Shown here piece after piece: positions 10,166 to 21,139 of a stretch of DNA of 64,000 nucleotides (its first letter is position 1; each line of letters opens with the position of its first letter). Origin of the DNA: Posidonia oceanica. Lineage: Eukaryota; Streptophyta; Magnoliopsida; Alismatales; Posidoniaceae. The stretch lies in the NCBI GenBank assembly GCA_037176725.1, contig JAZBRS010000059.1:12201001-12265000 (forward strand), read 5' to 3'. The position numbers and the translations under genes are program-made. The notes below the pieces were generated by a model. It searched no databases, had not been told where the DNA came from, and saw only the letters and a program-made list of their open reading frames with translations.

Positions 10166-12310
10166 ATGGCCCAGTCTGTCGGTGGGCTCCACTTTACCGC
10201 TGATTCAGAGGGGTTTACCACTTGGGTCTCTCCGGATTTCACTTCTGTTCGCTCTGTGCCCTCTATGACACTAGGATTCCATCCTCAGGCGTCTAGGGCA
10301 CTCCCTTCTGCTGCGGGTCTCTGGCAAACTTCCGCCACTCCGGATCCGATCGTCGAATCTGTCTCGATGACCGCCCCTTGCGTTCTGGAGGCGCCTCTGA
10401 CCCCTTCGTCCTGGGGATATGTCGTTCCCGACATCCCTTCGATTGCGACGACCTTTGCTTTAGGTTCTCAACCTCTTGAGCCTGCCTCTCGGCCGGTCCT
10501 GCAATTCAGTGTTCCCACTCACGGGTCCCCTGAAGAGCAGTACCAGCACTTGATGGACACTATCCAGCAGCTGCGAGGTATGGCTCTATCAGTTCGACCT
10601 TCTTGTGTTCCTGTTGCCCCTGAGGTTCCTCTGCGGCCTGCTGTTGCACACACTGCACTCCCGCCTAGACCATCGCCCCAGCTACACACTGCTCCGGTGA
10701 TGGGGGCGCGGCATCTGTCTCCTGCTTCTGCACAACACTATGCACTGCATACAACTCCCTTTACTGGTGATCAGTCTTTTGGGCTGGTTGGAGCACAGTA
10801 TCCCACTGTTTCACTGCCCGGCATCGCGCCTGTGCAGCAACTGTTGCTCCAACGATCTGCATCTCGCACCACACAGCACATTGCCCATCCATCTCCCTTG
10901 CATCAGGTTCAGAACCCAGCATACTTTCCTACCTACACTGCATGCACGCACGGATACGTCGGCCATCCCGTTGCTCCATCAGGCGACGTGGTGGTGGATC
11001 CGGAGGAGCACTTAGGTGCGACCCACTCGGCGTACGTAGTCCCTACCCCCGCTGCACCATCCCCTATGGCAGCTAATCCAGACCAAATCAATGATAGAAT
11101 GGACGTTCTGGAGAAAGCACTACGTCTAGTGCAGGGCAAGGACCACCAGTCTTACCAGTTTCGTGACCTCTGTCTCTATCCCGAGGCCGCACTCCCTTCG
11201 AAGTTCCGTATCCCGGTCTTCGATAAATACAATGGTAAAGGCTGTCCTATTTCGCATCTGAAGGCATATTGCGGGGACCTTGCTCAGCTTCAGGCTGATG
11301 AAAGGCTCCTTATCCGCCTATTTCAGAAGAGTTTGACCGGCCCCGCGCTCAAGTGGTTCACTTCCCTTGACATGGCAGCGGTTCGAACTTGGACCGATCT
11401 TTCCCAGGCCTTCCTTGAGCAGTATGCTTTCAACCTCGACCTGATCCCCAAGAGGGAGGATCTTGTCGCCATCCAGCAAAGACCCCAAGAGCCATTCGGG
11501 GAGTATGTCGGTCGTTGGCGTTCCTTAGCCGCCCAAGTCAAAGATAAACCCTCCGAGGAGGATTCTATCGAGATGATTGTTAAAGGGGCGCTGCCAGTGA
11601 TTGGGACTCTGCTTTGCATTCAGCACATCACTAGCCATGCATCGCTGATTAGGGCTGGTGTCCGCGTGGAAAGCTCGCTGCGAAGTGGGCATTTCCCCGC
11701 ACTTTCTGCATTGGCTAGGCAGGCCAACACCTCCGGCAATCGCCGCAGCAACAACAACAACAGCTCCACTCCTGACCGCTCTGACCAGCTCTCCGAATTA
11801 TGTGTCGATCATCCCAAAGGGCCTGCCTATGCAGAGAGTCAACTAGACCCTTTTCCGCTAGAGCACGCACCTAATTTTGCACCCACTGAGCACACTGCCA
11901 CCGTCGAGCCCGTGCATCACGTCGCACCCGCTCGGCAAGGACTCCATCCGGGGCAAAGACGACCTCGTCGGGCTGAGTGTGATTACACGCCTCTCCCCGA
12001 ACCATTGAGCGCCATCTTCCCTCAAGTTGAGTCGCTCCTGAGGCTCCCGGCTGTCCGTCCGTCACCAAACCCCCCTCCATGGTGGCATGATACGGATCAG
12101 TTCTGCAGTTTCCATCGGGCCACCGGGCACTCGACGGACAACTGCCTCACTCTTCGGGACGCCGTTCAACGTCTGATCGACCGCAGGATCATCAGCATTG
12201 GCAAGCGGGAGCCTGCACATACACGTACACCTGCACTTGCACTTGCACACCCTAGTGTAGCCAATCCTTCCTCCGCCGGAACCTCGGGGGGTTATCCCAA
12301 TCTTCTCTGA
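10166..12310 (+). CDS. gag: Intact gag protein of element A (714 aa)
   Basis: Gag forms the virus-like particle that packages the element's RNA. The ATG at 10166 has a good context (AGCAATGGC), and the frame is open to the TGA at 12310. Residues 1-340 are Pro/Ser/Ala-rich with no recognised fold. Residues about 345-490 match the retrotransposon gag domain (PSKFRIPVFDKYNGKG through LIRLFQKSLTGPALKWF to MIVKGALP). A zinc-finger-like stretch with pattern C-x2-H-x4-H-x4-C starts at Cys647 (CSFHRATGHSTDNC), the usual Tat-lineage gag end. No protease follows in frame. The homologous frame in B (47173-49164) has mutated finger residues. An intact gag in a young gag-only element suggests that it is maintained because the protein is used, or simply that the insertion is recent. 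Confidence 0.9.
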   Translation: MAQSVGGLHFTADSEGFTTWVSPDFTSVRSVPSMTLGFHPQASRALPSAAGLWQTSATPDPIVESVSMTAPCVLEAPLTPSSWGYVVPDIPSIATTFALGSQPLEPASRPVLQFSVPTHGSPEEQYQHLMDTIQQLRGMALSVRPSCVPVAPEVPLRPAVAHTALPPRPSPQLHTAPVMGARHLSPASAQHYALHTTPFTGDQSFGLVGAQYPTVSLPGIAPVQQLLLQRSASRTTQHIAHPSPLHQVQNPAYFPTYTACTHGYVGHPVAPSGDVVVDPEEHLGATHSAYVVPTPAAPSPMAANPDQINDRMDVLEKALRLVQGKDHQSYQFRDLCLYPEAALPSKFRIPVFDKYNGKGCPISHLKAYCGDLAQLQADERLLIRLFQKSLTGPALKWFTSLDMAAVRTWTDLSQAFLEQYAFNLDLIPKREDLVAIQQRPQEPFGEYVGRWRSLAAQVKDKPSEEDSIEMIVKGALPVIGTLLCIQHITSHASLIRAGVRVESSLRSGHFPALSALARQANTSGNRRSNNNNSSTPDRSDQLSELCVDHPKGPAYAESQLDPFPLEHAPNFAPTEHTATVEPVHHVAPARQGLHPGQRRPRRAECDYTPLPEPLSAIFPQVESLLRLPAVRPSPNPPPWWHDTDQFCSFHRATGHSTDNCLTLRDAVQRLIDRRIISIGKREPAHTRTPALALAHPSVANPSSAGTSGGYPNLL

Positions 12311-12444
12311 ATCCCGCTCTGCTCCGATGGGTCCTTCTGATCCCATTGGCGCGATCCCCTCTTCCGCCCTCCCTATCTCATCCGAGGGACGCTCGGAGAT
12401 GCAACGGCAGCGTCGACAGCAGGACCAGGTGCAGCGTCACCCAG

Positions 12445-12446
12445 GT
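12445..12446 (+). promoter_or_regulatory. Predicted splice donor after gag (A)
   Basis: CACCCAG|GTAAGTC is a perfect plant donor 135 bases after the gag stop. The homologous place in B (minus strand, 46878) reads GATAG|GTACGTC, followed by a similar pyrimidine-rich stretch, so the donor is kept in both. No acceptor was assigned. Ogre-type elements have a functional intron within their coding region, so splicing is plausible. Confidence 0.4.
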
Positions 12447-12616
12447 AAGTCTTTCTAACCTCTCTTTTGTTTCCCGCATTGTCTTTTCTTTTCTTTTTGT
12501 TTTGTTTTGTTTGTTGCGGCCTTTTTTTTGTCCTGCCTAAAAATCATAAAAAGCATAAAATCAACAAAAACTCATTAAAGAGCATGCATCCCTTCTACTT
12601 CTTGCATTCATCTCAT

Positions 12617-12720
12617 CATTCGGGCTGGCAACCCTAACTGCTCGGTGATAGGTCCGTTAACCTATCATTCGGGCTGATATCCCTAACTATTCGGCAGTAG
12701 GTCCGTCAACCTATCACCTC
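12617..12720 (+). repeat. Two ~48-bp 3'UTR repeat units with GATAGG hairpin
   Basis: Each unit runs from GGGCTGGCA or GGGCTGATA through CCCTAACT to a hairpin. In the first unit the hairpin is GATAGGT-CCGTTA-ACCTATC, a perfect 7-bp stem. The same unit recurs at 14195-14740 and, on the minus strand, in B. Confidence 0.75.
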
Positions 12721-13019
12721 GCATTGCACATAGCTATCATCTCATGCATTCATGCCATCCTGTACATATTTGTCATCATGCATATCACCTTCTGCATACA
12801 TGTCATTTCAGGCATCCTGTAAAACAAAAGCACCAAAAAAAAAAAATCAAGAAAATCAAAAAACGCAAAAATATTTTCTCGCATTGCTGTTGGTTTCCCC
12901 TTTTATGTTTTCTTAAACCTAAAAAGCCATAAAAAATACAAAACCAATGCAAAAACCTAAAAACATGCTTGTCTTTTCCCTTCTAAAAAATACAAAAACA
13001 TTTGTATAATCAGAAACCT

Positions 13020-14165
13020 GGCTATGGACAAGCAAGCAGCGCCTGGAGGATGTCAAGCAGTGACGATCTCAGGCAGAACTCACCTGAACAGCGCCATCTC
13101 TTGCATGTGGCCACAAAGTGAGACTGAGAGCAGAATAGAGCATCTCGCTAAGTTTCAGAACACTACAAGCGAGACCCACCTTATCGAGAGAGTCCACCGA
13201 ACATGGAGAGGACCGAAGCAGAGCGGAGCGTAGCCAGAGGCTGCAAGCACACATTGCAGAGGCTGAGGGTATACGCGGATCAGCCGAACTCTTAATGCCT
13301 CATCAGGGACCGCTACCCCAAGAGGGCGAAGTCATGCATATCCAAAAGAATAGAGATCATGTGAGCAAAAGAATATGATAACTTGATATGCATGCTGAGC
13401 ACAAAAGAAAAATGAAGAAAGAAGTTGAAGAAAGAAGGCGCTCATGAGAGGAGTGATTCGGACGAGCGTCGAAGCCATCTCAGTTATCAACATCAAGCAC
13501 CACACTGGCAACTGCACAAGACATCATATCTGGAGGACCTGGCCCCACCCTCCGAGCGCAGCAGCACGCTCCAACCCCTGTGCAGACAACACTTATTTCC
13601 AAGAAGGCTAGATGCAGATCCAATCACTCATGAGGGGAAAAGAAACATCATCCTGTGAGCGTCAAAAGCGGTAGTCGGTCCTCGAGGAATTAAGACGGAG
13701 GCTGTGAAGCCGCATCCAACGCTTCTGCTACCTACCTACAGCCAAAGACTATTCTCTGCAAAGCCAAAACCTCATCCTGAGCCAAGAGTGAGAAAGAGAG
13801 CCACCGACCACAACTCGGCATGGCGTTGCTCGAGGATCGAGTTTCCTGAGTCTGGAAGTGCAGAAGCACCCTTTTGGCGCAGTTGCTTTTGAGTCCAAAG
13901 CCACCAAAAAAAAAAAGGAAAGAAAAAATGCATGCTGTAATAACTTACCTTCTCTTCACCCTGTTTTCGAAAACCGGAGTCAGGGATGAGCACTCTTTGC
14001 CTGACCTCGCTCAGAGGCTCCGCGTTTTTTCAAAGTTTTGCCGCCCACCGCGTTGGGTAGGTCCTTGATGACCGGCATGTCCCTCGTTTGTCACCTCATG
14101 ACGCTACGAAGCATGCCCGCGCTGAGACCATCGCACACCCACCACGGGGGGTTTCCTGGTTTTCC
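13020..14165 (+). other. Non-gag block shared by elements A and B
   Basis: From GACAAGCAAGCAGCGCC to CGCACACCCACC this block is clearly similar to B on the minus strand (about 46160 down to 45070). One shared stretch in the frame at 13704 reads RATDHNSAWRC. Both copies are interrupted by stops in all long frames. I do not recognise a domain; it may be a decayed captured gene or a structured RNA region. Confidence 0.5.
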
Positions 14166-14194
14166 ATCCGTCAGCCTGCATCCCTCATTCTTTG

Positions 14195-14740
14195 CATCTG
14201 GGCTGGCAACCCTAACTGCTCGGCGATAGGTCCGTTAACCTATCATCCTCGGGCTGGCACCCCTAACTGCCCAGCGATGGGTTCGTCAACCTATCATCCA
14301 TCCGCCCATTCATCCACCCTTGCATTCTGGTGCCAGGGGCGCCTTGGCTGTCCTGTGGTATCATCCCCCTCATCCTCATTTGGGCTGGCACCCCTAACTG
14401 CCCGGCGATAGGTTCGTCAACCTATCATCCATTCACCTGTCCATCCTCTCATTTCGGTGCCAGGAGCACTTCGGCTGTCCCCTGGCATCATCCTGATACC
14501 AGGGGCATCTTGTTTGCTGCCCCTCGGTATCCCACTTCCATCTGCATTTGGGCTGACATCCCCAACTGTCATGGGCGCGTCTCTGGACCTCTGCCGCACC
14601 TTTTGGTTCGGTATCCCGCCCCCTTTCCACCCTCATTCGGGCTGATAGCCCTAACTATCCGGTGATGAGTCCGTCAACTCTTCAGAGGGCCGATACCCCC
14701 TAACTATCTGGCGATAAGTCCGTTAACTTTTCACCTCTTT
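14195..14740 (+). repeat. Second group of ~48-bp 3'UTR repeats with hairpins
   Basis: Copies of GGGCTGGCAMCCCTAACTG followed by GATAGGTYCGTYAACCTATC lie near 14203, 14250 and 14389, with more diverged copies near 14550, 14638 and 14690 (GATGAGTCCGTCAACTC). The last type equals the unit amplified eleven times in B. Confidence 0.75.
14479..14505 (+). promoter_or_regulatory. 3'UTR hairpin CCCCTGGCATC..GATACCAGGGG (A)
   Basis: CCCCTGGCATC (14479-14489) and GATACCAGGGG (14495-14505) form an 11-bp stem with one C/A mismatch and a five-base loop. Homologous hairpins, one of them with a G.U pair, are in B (44356-44383, 44600-44627) and C (57286-57312). Confidence 0.65.
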
Positions 14741-14783
14741 CGTCATAGTTTAATAGCATTGTGTGGCATGGCATCAGCACCGC

Positions 14784-15262
14784 ATCATTGCACGGACGTG
14801 GTGTGCTTGGGAATCGAACCCCTGGCCCGTGTATTGCCTAAGGTATCATCCTCGGCACCCGCATGACTTTCGCAGCTTGCCGGCCTTGGATGATACTCGC
14901 AGTAGTATGCGGCCTTGGGAACGTTTTCCTGGTTCCGTATGCCCGACGCTCCGCTGTTTATACACTGCATTCCACTGCATAACATTAGCATTTCAATGCA
15001 TGACATCATATAGCTTCTTTGTGTCCTCTGTAGAGTCAGTCCTAGTACTGCATTCCATCATTGCACGGACATGGCGTGCTTGGGAATCGAACCCCTGGCT
15101 CATGTATTGCCTAAGGTATCATCCTCGGCACCCGCATGACTTTCGCAGCTTGCCGGCTTTGGATGATACTCGCAGTAGTATGCGGCCTTGGGAACGTTTT
15201 CCCGGTTCCGCATGCCCGGCGCTCCACTGTTTATACCTTGCATTCGACTGCATAACATAACA
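14784..15262 (+). repeat. Direct duplication, ~205-215 bp copies offset by 273 bp
   Basis: Copies start at 14784 and 15057 (ATCATTGCACGGAC) and both end with the stretch CACTGTTTATAC or CGCTGTTTATAC and a CATTC. They are nearly identical. Element B carries two to three diverged copies (about 42940-43100, 43190-43380, 43450-43640). Confidence 0.8.
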
Positions 15263-15679
15263 TTGCACCCCTTATTGCGCTACTGCTCCTCTATGGTCCT
15301 TACACTAACTTCCGCACTTCGCCTTCCCGGGCCTACGCCCGCCACCGCATGCACATCCACAGCATATTTACTTCTCAGCACTTTACTTTCCAGCATCTTT
15401 ACTTTCCAGCACCTTTACTTTTCAGCCTTTTACTTTCAGCACTCGCATCGCCTATGCCTACAGCAGAAGCTTGGCAAACGGCACCCCCGCGCTAGAGCCG
15501 CACACCGCTCAGCGCACCCCCTCGTCCGGCTCTCCCGAAGTATTGTCCGGCGATCCTGCATTGCATTCTCCACCTTTTCCGCGTGCATGCATCACCCGCT
15601 TTTCCCCCAGAGGAGTATAGCGCAATGGGCCTTAGCGTAGGCATCACTTTTGCATTAGCGTAAGCACTACATCTACATT

Positions 15680-15833
15680 CATCCGCATTCGGCGACGAGT
15701 CATGAATTTCGGTGCATCCACCGAATAAGTGACTCACGTCTACAGCAACATTTGGCTCTCCGGTCAAATGGAGTGTCTTGTCAACCCTGAGCAGCGGCCT
15801 CGGTCCCCTTGACCTCGCTCAGGGAGGGGCATC
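15680..15833 (+). promoter_or_regulatory. Pre-LTR conserved stretch and polypurine tract (A)
   Basis: The stretch holds CACCGAATAAGTGACTCACG, then GTCAACCCTGAGCAGCGGCC, and ends in the purine-rich AGGGAGGGGCATC directly before the LTR. The same ~120 bases precede the 3' LTRs of B (42509-42640) and C (55230-55370) on the minus strand. The purine run would prime plus-strand DNA synthesis. Confidence 0.8.
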
Positions 15834-18800
15834 TGTTGACACCCCATTTTGACAGGCTGAATCAACGGATCTATCGGGCGGCTAGGAAAAAAAACCTAAA
15901 ACCACACCCAAAACTTCAGCCTAAAACCATCCCAAATCTAGACCCAAACCCGCACCTTCCTCTCCTTCTTTCCCCTCAAAACAAACCCAAACTCAACCTA
16001 GGATTACACCCCTTTCCCGAACCTGAAAACCAACCAAAATCCATAGGAAGACTCACCCCTGATGACTTAGCAAACCCACCAAAAAGCCTGCAAAATCTCA
16101 AACCAGACCCCACCCAAAAACCCTAGGAAACTTAGGCAAAAATACCCTTTTTTCTACACCTTGAAACCCCTCCAAACTTCCTCAAAACTGAACCAAAACT
16201 CCAGGACAGGAACTAGAAACGCTAGACCCCACACCTGCCAAATTTCACCCCTTTCCGAGACCTTTAAGCCCCCCTTTTGCCTGGATTATCGTTTTCTCTC
16301 TCCGGGATTATCGTTTTCTCTCTCCTCTCTCTCTCCTGATTATCGTCTCTCTTTTCATCCCCTTCTCGCCCTTCTTCTGGCTTGGCAGCGGGCCCCCTTT
16401 GTACTCCTATCCCTTCTCTATCTTATTCCTATTTTTGTTTTATTTTTACCATTTTTCTTGAATTTTAAAAATCTTTTCCCTCAAACCTATCTCTTTCCCC
16501 TTTTATTCTCCTTTTTTTCCTTTTCTTCTTCTTTTTCTTTCCCTTCTTCTTTCTTTTGCAAAAATCCATGAAAATCCTTAAAAATCTGTAAAACCCCAAA
16601 ACATAAAAGAGACAAATCAGAATTCTGAGAAAAGCAACTAAAAAACATTAAACAAGTGATTAAAAACTCAAACTTAACTAAATCAAGCTAAAAAGAAAAC
16701 CAAGCATGCAAACTAAAAAAATGCAAAACAAACTAAAAGAAAATACTGTAAAATCAAAGAAAAAACCAAAATAAAATCAAAGCCAACCTAAAGTGAAAAC
16801 CCTATCAAAAGAATTAAAAAAAACAAACCTTAAAAAAGAAGAAAACAATTAAAAACATTAAGACAAGTAATTAACTAAAAAAACACATAACAAATCTGAA
16901 AGAAGCCATCAAAACTTGAAACAATTTAAAAAAAAACATTCAATTAAAAAAAAAAAAACTCAACAAAAGAAATTTAACTAAAAAACATTAAAAGAATTTA
17001 ACAAACAAAATCACAAGATAATTTTTTTTAAAAAAAAAAAAGAGAAAAAACTTGAGAAAAGATCCCAAAAACTAAAAGACTAAAACTCCCCCTAGTTAAT
17101 TAAGAAACAATCCATTAAAAAAGGCCTAATTAAAAATTCCAACTTAACAAGAAAATTTGACTAAAAAAAAAAAACAAAAAAACAATTAAAAAAACTTAAC
17201 AAATATTTAACAAAATAAAAAAAAAACAATTTAAAGAAAACTCAAATCCTAAAATCTCAAACCAAAAAAGAAATTTAAACAATTAAAACAATCAAAAAGG
17301 AAAAAAACTCAAAAGAAGAAAACCATTAACAAATTCAAAGGATTAATTATGAACAAAAAAAGAAAAATTAAAAACAGTTGCCTTGAAAGAAATCAAAAAA
17401 AGGAAAATCACAAATCAATTCTTTTTCTTTCCTTTTCTTTTTTTTCTTTCTTTCTTTCTTTTCTTCTTTCTTCTTCTCTTCTATTTCTTCTTCTTCCTTT
17501 ATTTCCTTTCTCACCTCCTGTTGCAGCAGCCTTCACCACTGCCGTCCTTCCTCCTTTCCTTTTCAGCCACCACCCTACCCACCATCGACAACACATCGTC
17601 GCCAGGTCTGCCACCCATGCACGCCTCTGCCCTCCTGCAAGCCTAGGCTGAGGTTTCTGCCATGGACAGCGAAAGGAGAGAAGAACCCAACAGAGGAAGA
17701 AGAAAGAAGAGGAGACCTGTGAGAAGACCAGAGGGTATCATCCACCACTGCCCCCAGACCTCCCTCTCTCTGGTGTGCACTCCTCCGGAAGAGAAAAAGC
17801 CAAGCAACCCGAGAATTCACCCCCAACAGACCGGCCGAACCCATCTTCTTCCAAAAAACCTCCAACACACCTACTCCGTTGCAGAACGACCACCACAAGC
17901 CTCCTAAAATCCTCAAACTTGGCCACCTTACTCGCCAGACAAACACCTTCACAACCCACCCAAGATCTCACCGCGAGACGACCCACACTCCTCACACTCC
18001 ACTTCAAACACTTGGGTCCCCTTTCTTGTCGAAATCTTCCAACAGCCATAACTTCCTCCACACTCAGTGGAATCCACTTCTGTTTCATCCCACGCGCTCC
18101 CCGAACAACCACCTAGCCGCCCGTACCCTTGCTTCGGCCTGGAACGCCGCACAACGCCGCAACCACCTCGGCCACCACAGTAGCAGCCAGCCTGGACCAG
18201 ATCCTCCTCTGGACGACCAAACCCACTTCTGGAAGCACCGGGACCTTCCCCGGACCTCAAGCAACGTCCCCAGATCGCCGCACGCCGCCTCCAGCCCCCC
18301 ACGCGCCGCCACGACCTCCGCCGGTTTCGTTGAAAACCACCTAGATGGGTGGCTCGTTCCGGCATGCGAAAAGGTAAAAAGGAACTTCCTCTGGCTTCCC
18401 CTCCTTCCCCTCTCTCTTCTCGGCTTTTTCCCAGGTCGTTTCGACCACCACGCCGCCCGCACGAGGTCGCCGGAGTAGCCGTCTTCTCCGGCACCGGCAG
18501 CTCCAACCGCGAGCCGAGCTGCCGTCCGACGCCCCCACGCGCCACCGCAGGCCTCCTGCTGCTCCGCCTCACCGCGCCGGCATCCCCCGCGCTCCGCCGG
18601 AGCCAGGCCTCCCGCTCCAGGTCTGCGCCGGCGAAGCTCCGGCCCCAGGTCCTGTAGCGAGTAGCGGGCGGACGACTCCTCTTTTTTTTTTTCCATTTTT
18701 TTCTTAGCTTAGGAGCTTTACATGTGCATTGCATTAGTGGCATTTAGTTTTCTTAATATTGCATCCAGGTCCTCCACAGTTCTAAACTCATTTGAATCTG

Positions 18801-21134
18801 ATTTAAAACCATATGAAATTGCATTAAGTATTTGCAGTTCTGTTCATTTGCACATTAGTCCACTCGCAGTTCTTTTTTTTCCTTTTAGCTTAAGTCCCGC
18901 AACTTGGTTTTATTATTCTTAGGTCCTTTTCTGCATTTTTCCACGCATTGCACCCATGCATCATTGCACTTAGCACTATTTTTACACATTTAAGTATGTC
19001 TAGCTCTCATTCACATGGGAGGACCTTCAGCACACCCTTAGGACCTCCTGAACACTTAGATCTGTTCTCCTCTCCTGTTCTGGCCCTTCTGCCCTGAAGT
19101 TGCGATATCTTTCAATCCGACCGTTGGATCTCCTCAAGTAAGCTGCCCAGGCGACCGCAGCGAAGCGCTCTTCAGCATGGACCAAGCAGATCTCCGATCA
19201 GACTCCCGGATCTCCAGGTATATCTTCCTGAACTCTTGCACCGCATTCATTTGCATGCCATTTGCATCGTTTTGCGTGCCTTTAGTCTCTTCGCACCGTT
19301 TTGCGTGCCTTTTAGTTTTTTTGCCACGTTTTGCGTGTTTTCAAGTTTTCTCGCTCCGTTTTGCGTGCCACTTCTCTGTCTTGCACTGTTTTGCGTGCCC
19401 TTTTAGTTTTTGCCTCGTTTTGCGTGTTTTCAAGTTTTCTCGCTCCGTTTTGCGCGCCACTTCTCTGTCTCGCACCGTTTTGCGTGCCTTTTAGTTTTTT
19501 GCCTCGTTTTGCGTGTTTTCAAGTTTTCTCGCTCCGTTTTGCGTGCCACTTCTCTGTCTTGCACCGTTTTGCGTGTCGTTTTAGTTTTTGCTCCGTTTTG
19601 CGTGTTTTCAAGTTTTCTCGCTCCGTTTTGCGCGTCGCTTCTCTGTCTTGCACTGTTTTGCGTGTCTTTTAGTTTTTGCCTCGTTTTGCGTGTTTTCAAG
19701 TTTTCTCGCTCCGTTTTGCGCGCCATTTCTCTGTCTCGCACCGTTTTGCGTGCCTTTTAGTTTTTTGCCTCGTTTTGCGTGTTTTCAAGTTTTCTCGCTC
19801 CGTTTTGCGCGCCATTTCTCTGTCTCGCACCGTTTTGCGTGCCTTTTAGTTTTTTGCCTCGTTTTGCGTGTTTTCAAGTTTTCTTGCTCCGTTTTGCGTG
19901 CCATTTCTCTGTCTTGCACCGTTTTGCGTGTCTTTTAGTTTTTCGCCTCGTTTTGCGTGTTTTCAAGTTTTCTCGCTCCGTTTCGCGCGCCACTTCTCTG
20001 CCTCGCACCGTTTCGCGTGCCTTTTAGTCTTTTTGCCCCGTTTTGCGTGTTTTCAAGTTTTCTCGCTCCGTTTTGCGCGCCGCTTCTTTGTTTTGCACCG
20101 TTTTGCGTGCCCGTTAGTTTTCTCGCCTCGTTTTGCGCGCAGTCTTGTTTTTCCGCTCCATTTTGCGTGCCTTCATGTTTTCTCGCTCCATTTTGCGCAC
20201 CGTTTCTTTGTCTTGCCTCGTTTTGCGTGCCTTCGTTCTCTTGCGCCGTTTTACGTGCCCTTTCGTTTTCTCGTCTCGTCTTGCGTGCCCTTGTTTTTCT
20301 TGCCCGGTTTTGCGCCCTTCTTTCGTTTTTCCGCACCGCTTTGCGTTCTTGTTCTGTTCCTCGCATCATTTGCATGCCAACCTTGTTTTCGCATCTTTTC
20401 GCATTCTTGTTTCGTTCCTCGTACTGTTTTACGCCGTTTTCCCTTGCATGTCGATTGCATTGCATGTTTTCCCCGATGTTTTGTTTTATCGCCCGCATTT
20501 GCATGTAGGGCGGTGATGCTTACTGTCCGGAGTTCACACGAGCCAGGTTCCGCCCGGTTCGGAACACAGACAGCGTTGCTGAGCGCTTAGATTGCACGTT
20601 TACTTCCTTGTATCGTCTTTCATCACTTAGAGCACACCTTTGAGCATTTAGACAGGCATTCATTGGCACTTAGGCATTCGAAGTCTGCATTTCCCTGCAT
20701 ATGCGAGCGTAAGCCTAGAAAGACCGATTCTCGGGCGTGTCGGGGGTGCCTAACACCTTCCCCGCGCGTAACAGGAGTCCTTACCCTCTCTTGGCCTGCA
20801 ATGACCATATTGCCCTTGTCCTAGGCACGAGTCACCTCATTTGCATTCATTTGCATCTTATTTCTTCTGCATTGCCTTGCATTGCATTTTTTGCTCGGTT
20901 TTGCGTGATTATTCACGCATTTCCTCGGTTTTCCTCGTCTTCCGATTTAATAGACTTGGTGGCGACTCCGATTTTGTCTTATCTTCTTCTTTTCTTTCCC
21001 TTTTTCCCCCTTTTAAATGTTTTCGAGTTAGGTCTTCCTTCTCGGACATAGCCGCTTATAGTGAGCCTGATTCCGATCGGTGCATGCGAGCTTTGGCATC
21101 GTGCATGGACGATCCGAACACCGGGATTACTACA
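15834..21134 (+). repeat. 3' LTR of element A
   Basis: This LTR is 5301 bp with the same ends as 3548-8879. Its array lies at 19255-20365, the predicted donor GT at 19218-19219 and the conserved hairpin at 20742-20763. It differs from the 5' LTR by scattered substitutions and by the number and order of array subunits. Confidence 0.95.
19255..20365 (+). repeat. Tandem array in 3' LTR of A
   Basis: It has the same CGTTTTGCGTG subunits and ~89-bp period as 6975-8110, but lacks the extra 30-bp subunit and has its own variants (for example TGTCGTTTTAG near 19575). The arrays of the two LTRs have changed independently since insertion or during reverse transcription. Confidence 0.9.
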
Positions 21135-21139
21135 AATTC
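21135..21139. repeat. Target site duplication AATTC, right copy (element A)
   Basis: This is the second copy of the duplication flanking A. The RT of O resumes at 21140. Confidence 0.93.

Larger units (their letters stand above)
12311..15833 (+). other. 3' region of element A in place of pol
   Basis: Where a full element would carry protease to integrase, A has 3.5 kb without recognised domains. It holds two groups of ~48-bp repeats (12617-12720, 14195-14740), a block shared with B (about 13020-14165), an inverted repeat (14479-14505), a 273-bp-offset duplication (14784-15262) and the pre-polypurine stretch. No ORF above about 165 codons exists and none has a known domain. Confidence 0.75.
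3548..21134 (+). mobile_element. Element A: complete gag-only Tat-like LTR retrotransposon, 17.6 kb
   Basis: A has two LTRs (3548-8879, 5332 bp; 15834-21134, 5301 bp), a primer site right after the first, a polypurine tract right before the second, TG...CA ends and an AATTC target duplication. Outside the repeat array the LTRs differ at only a few positions by eye (about ten in the first 3.4 kb), so the insertion is young. The internal 6954 bases hold one intact gag and a long 3' region, with no protease, RT, RNase H or integrase. It must use enzymes from another element. Element C, with the same LTR ends, is the natural partner type, and B is an older relative. Confidence 0.92.

Noticed and set aside
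14784..14840. Possible tRNA gene on the minus strand (B-box word)
   Set aside because: No cloverleaf, A box or acceptor stem could be formed. Only the B-box-like word matches.
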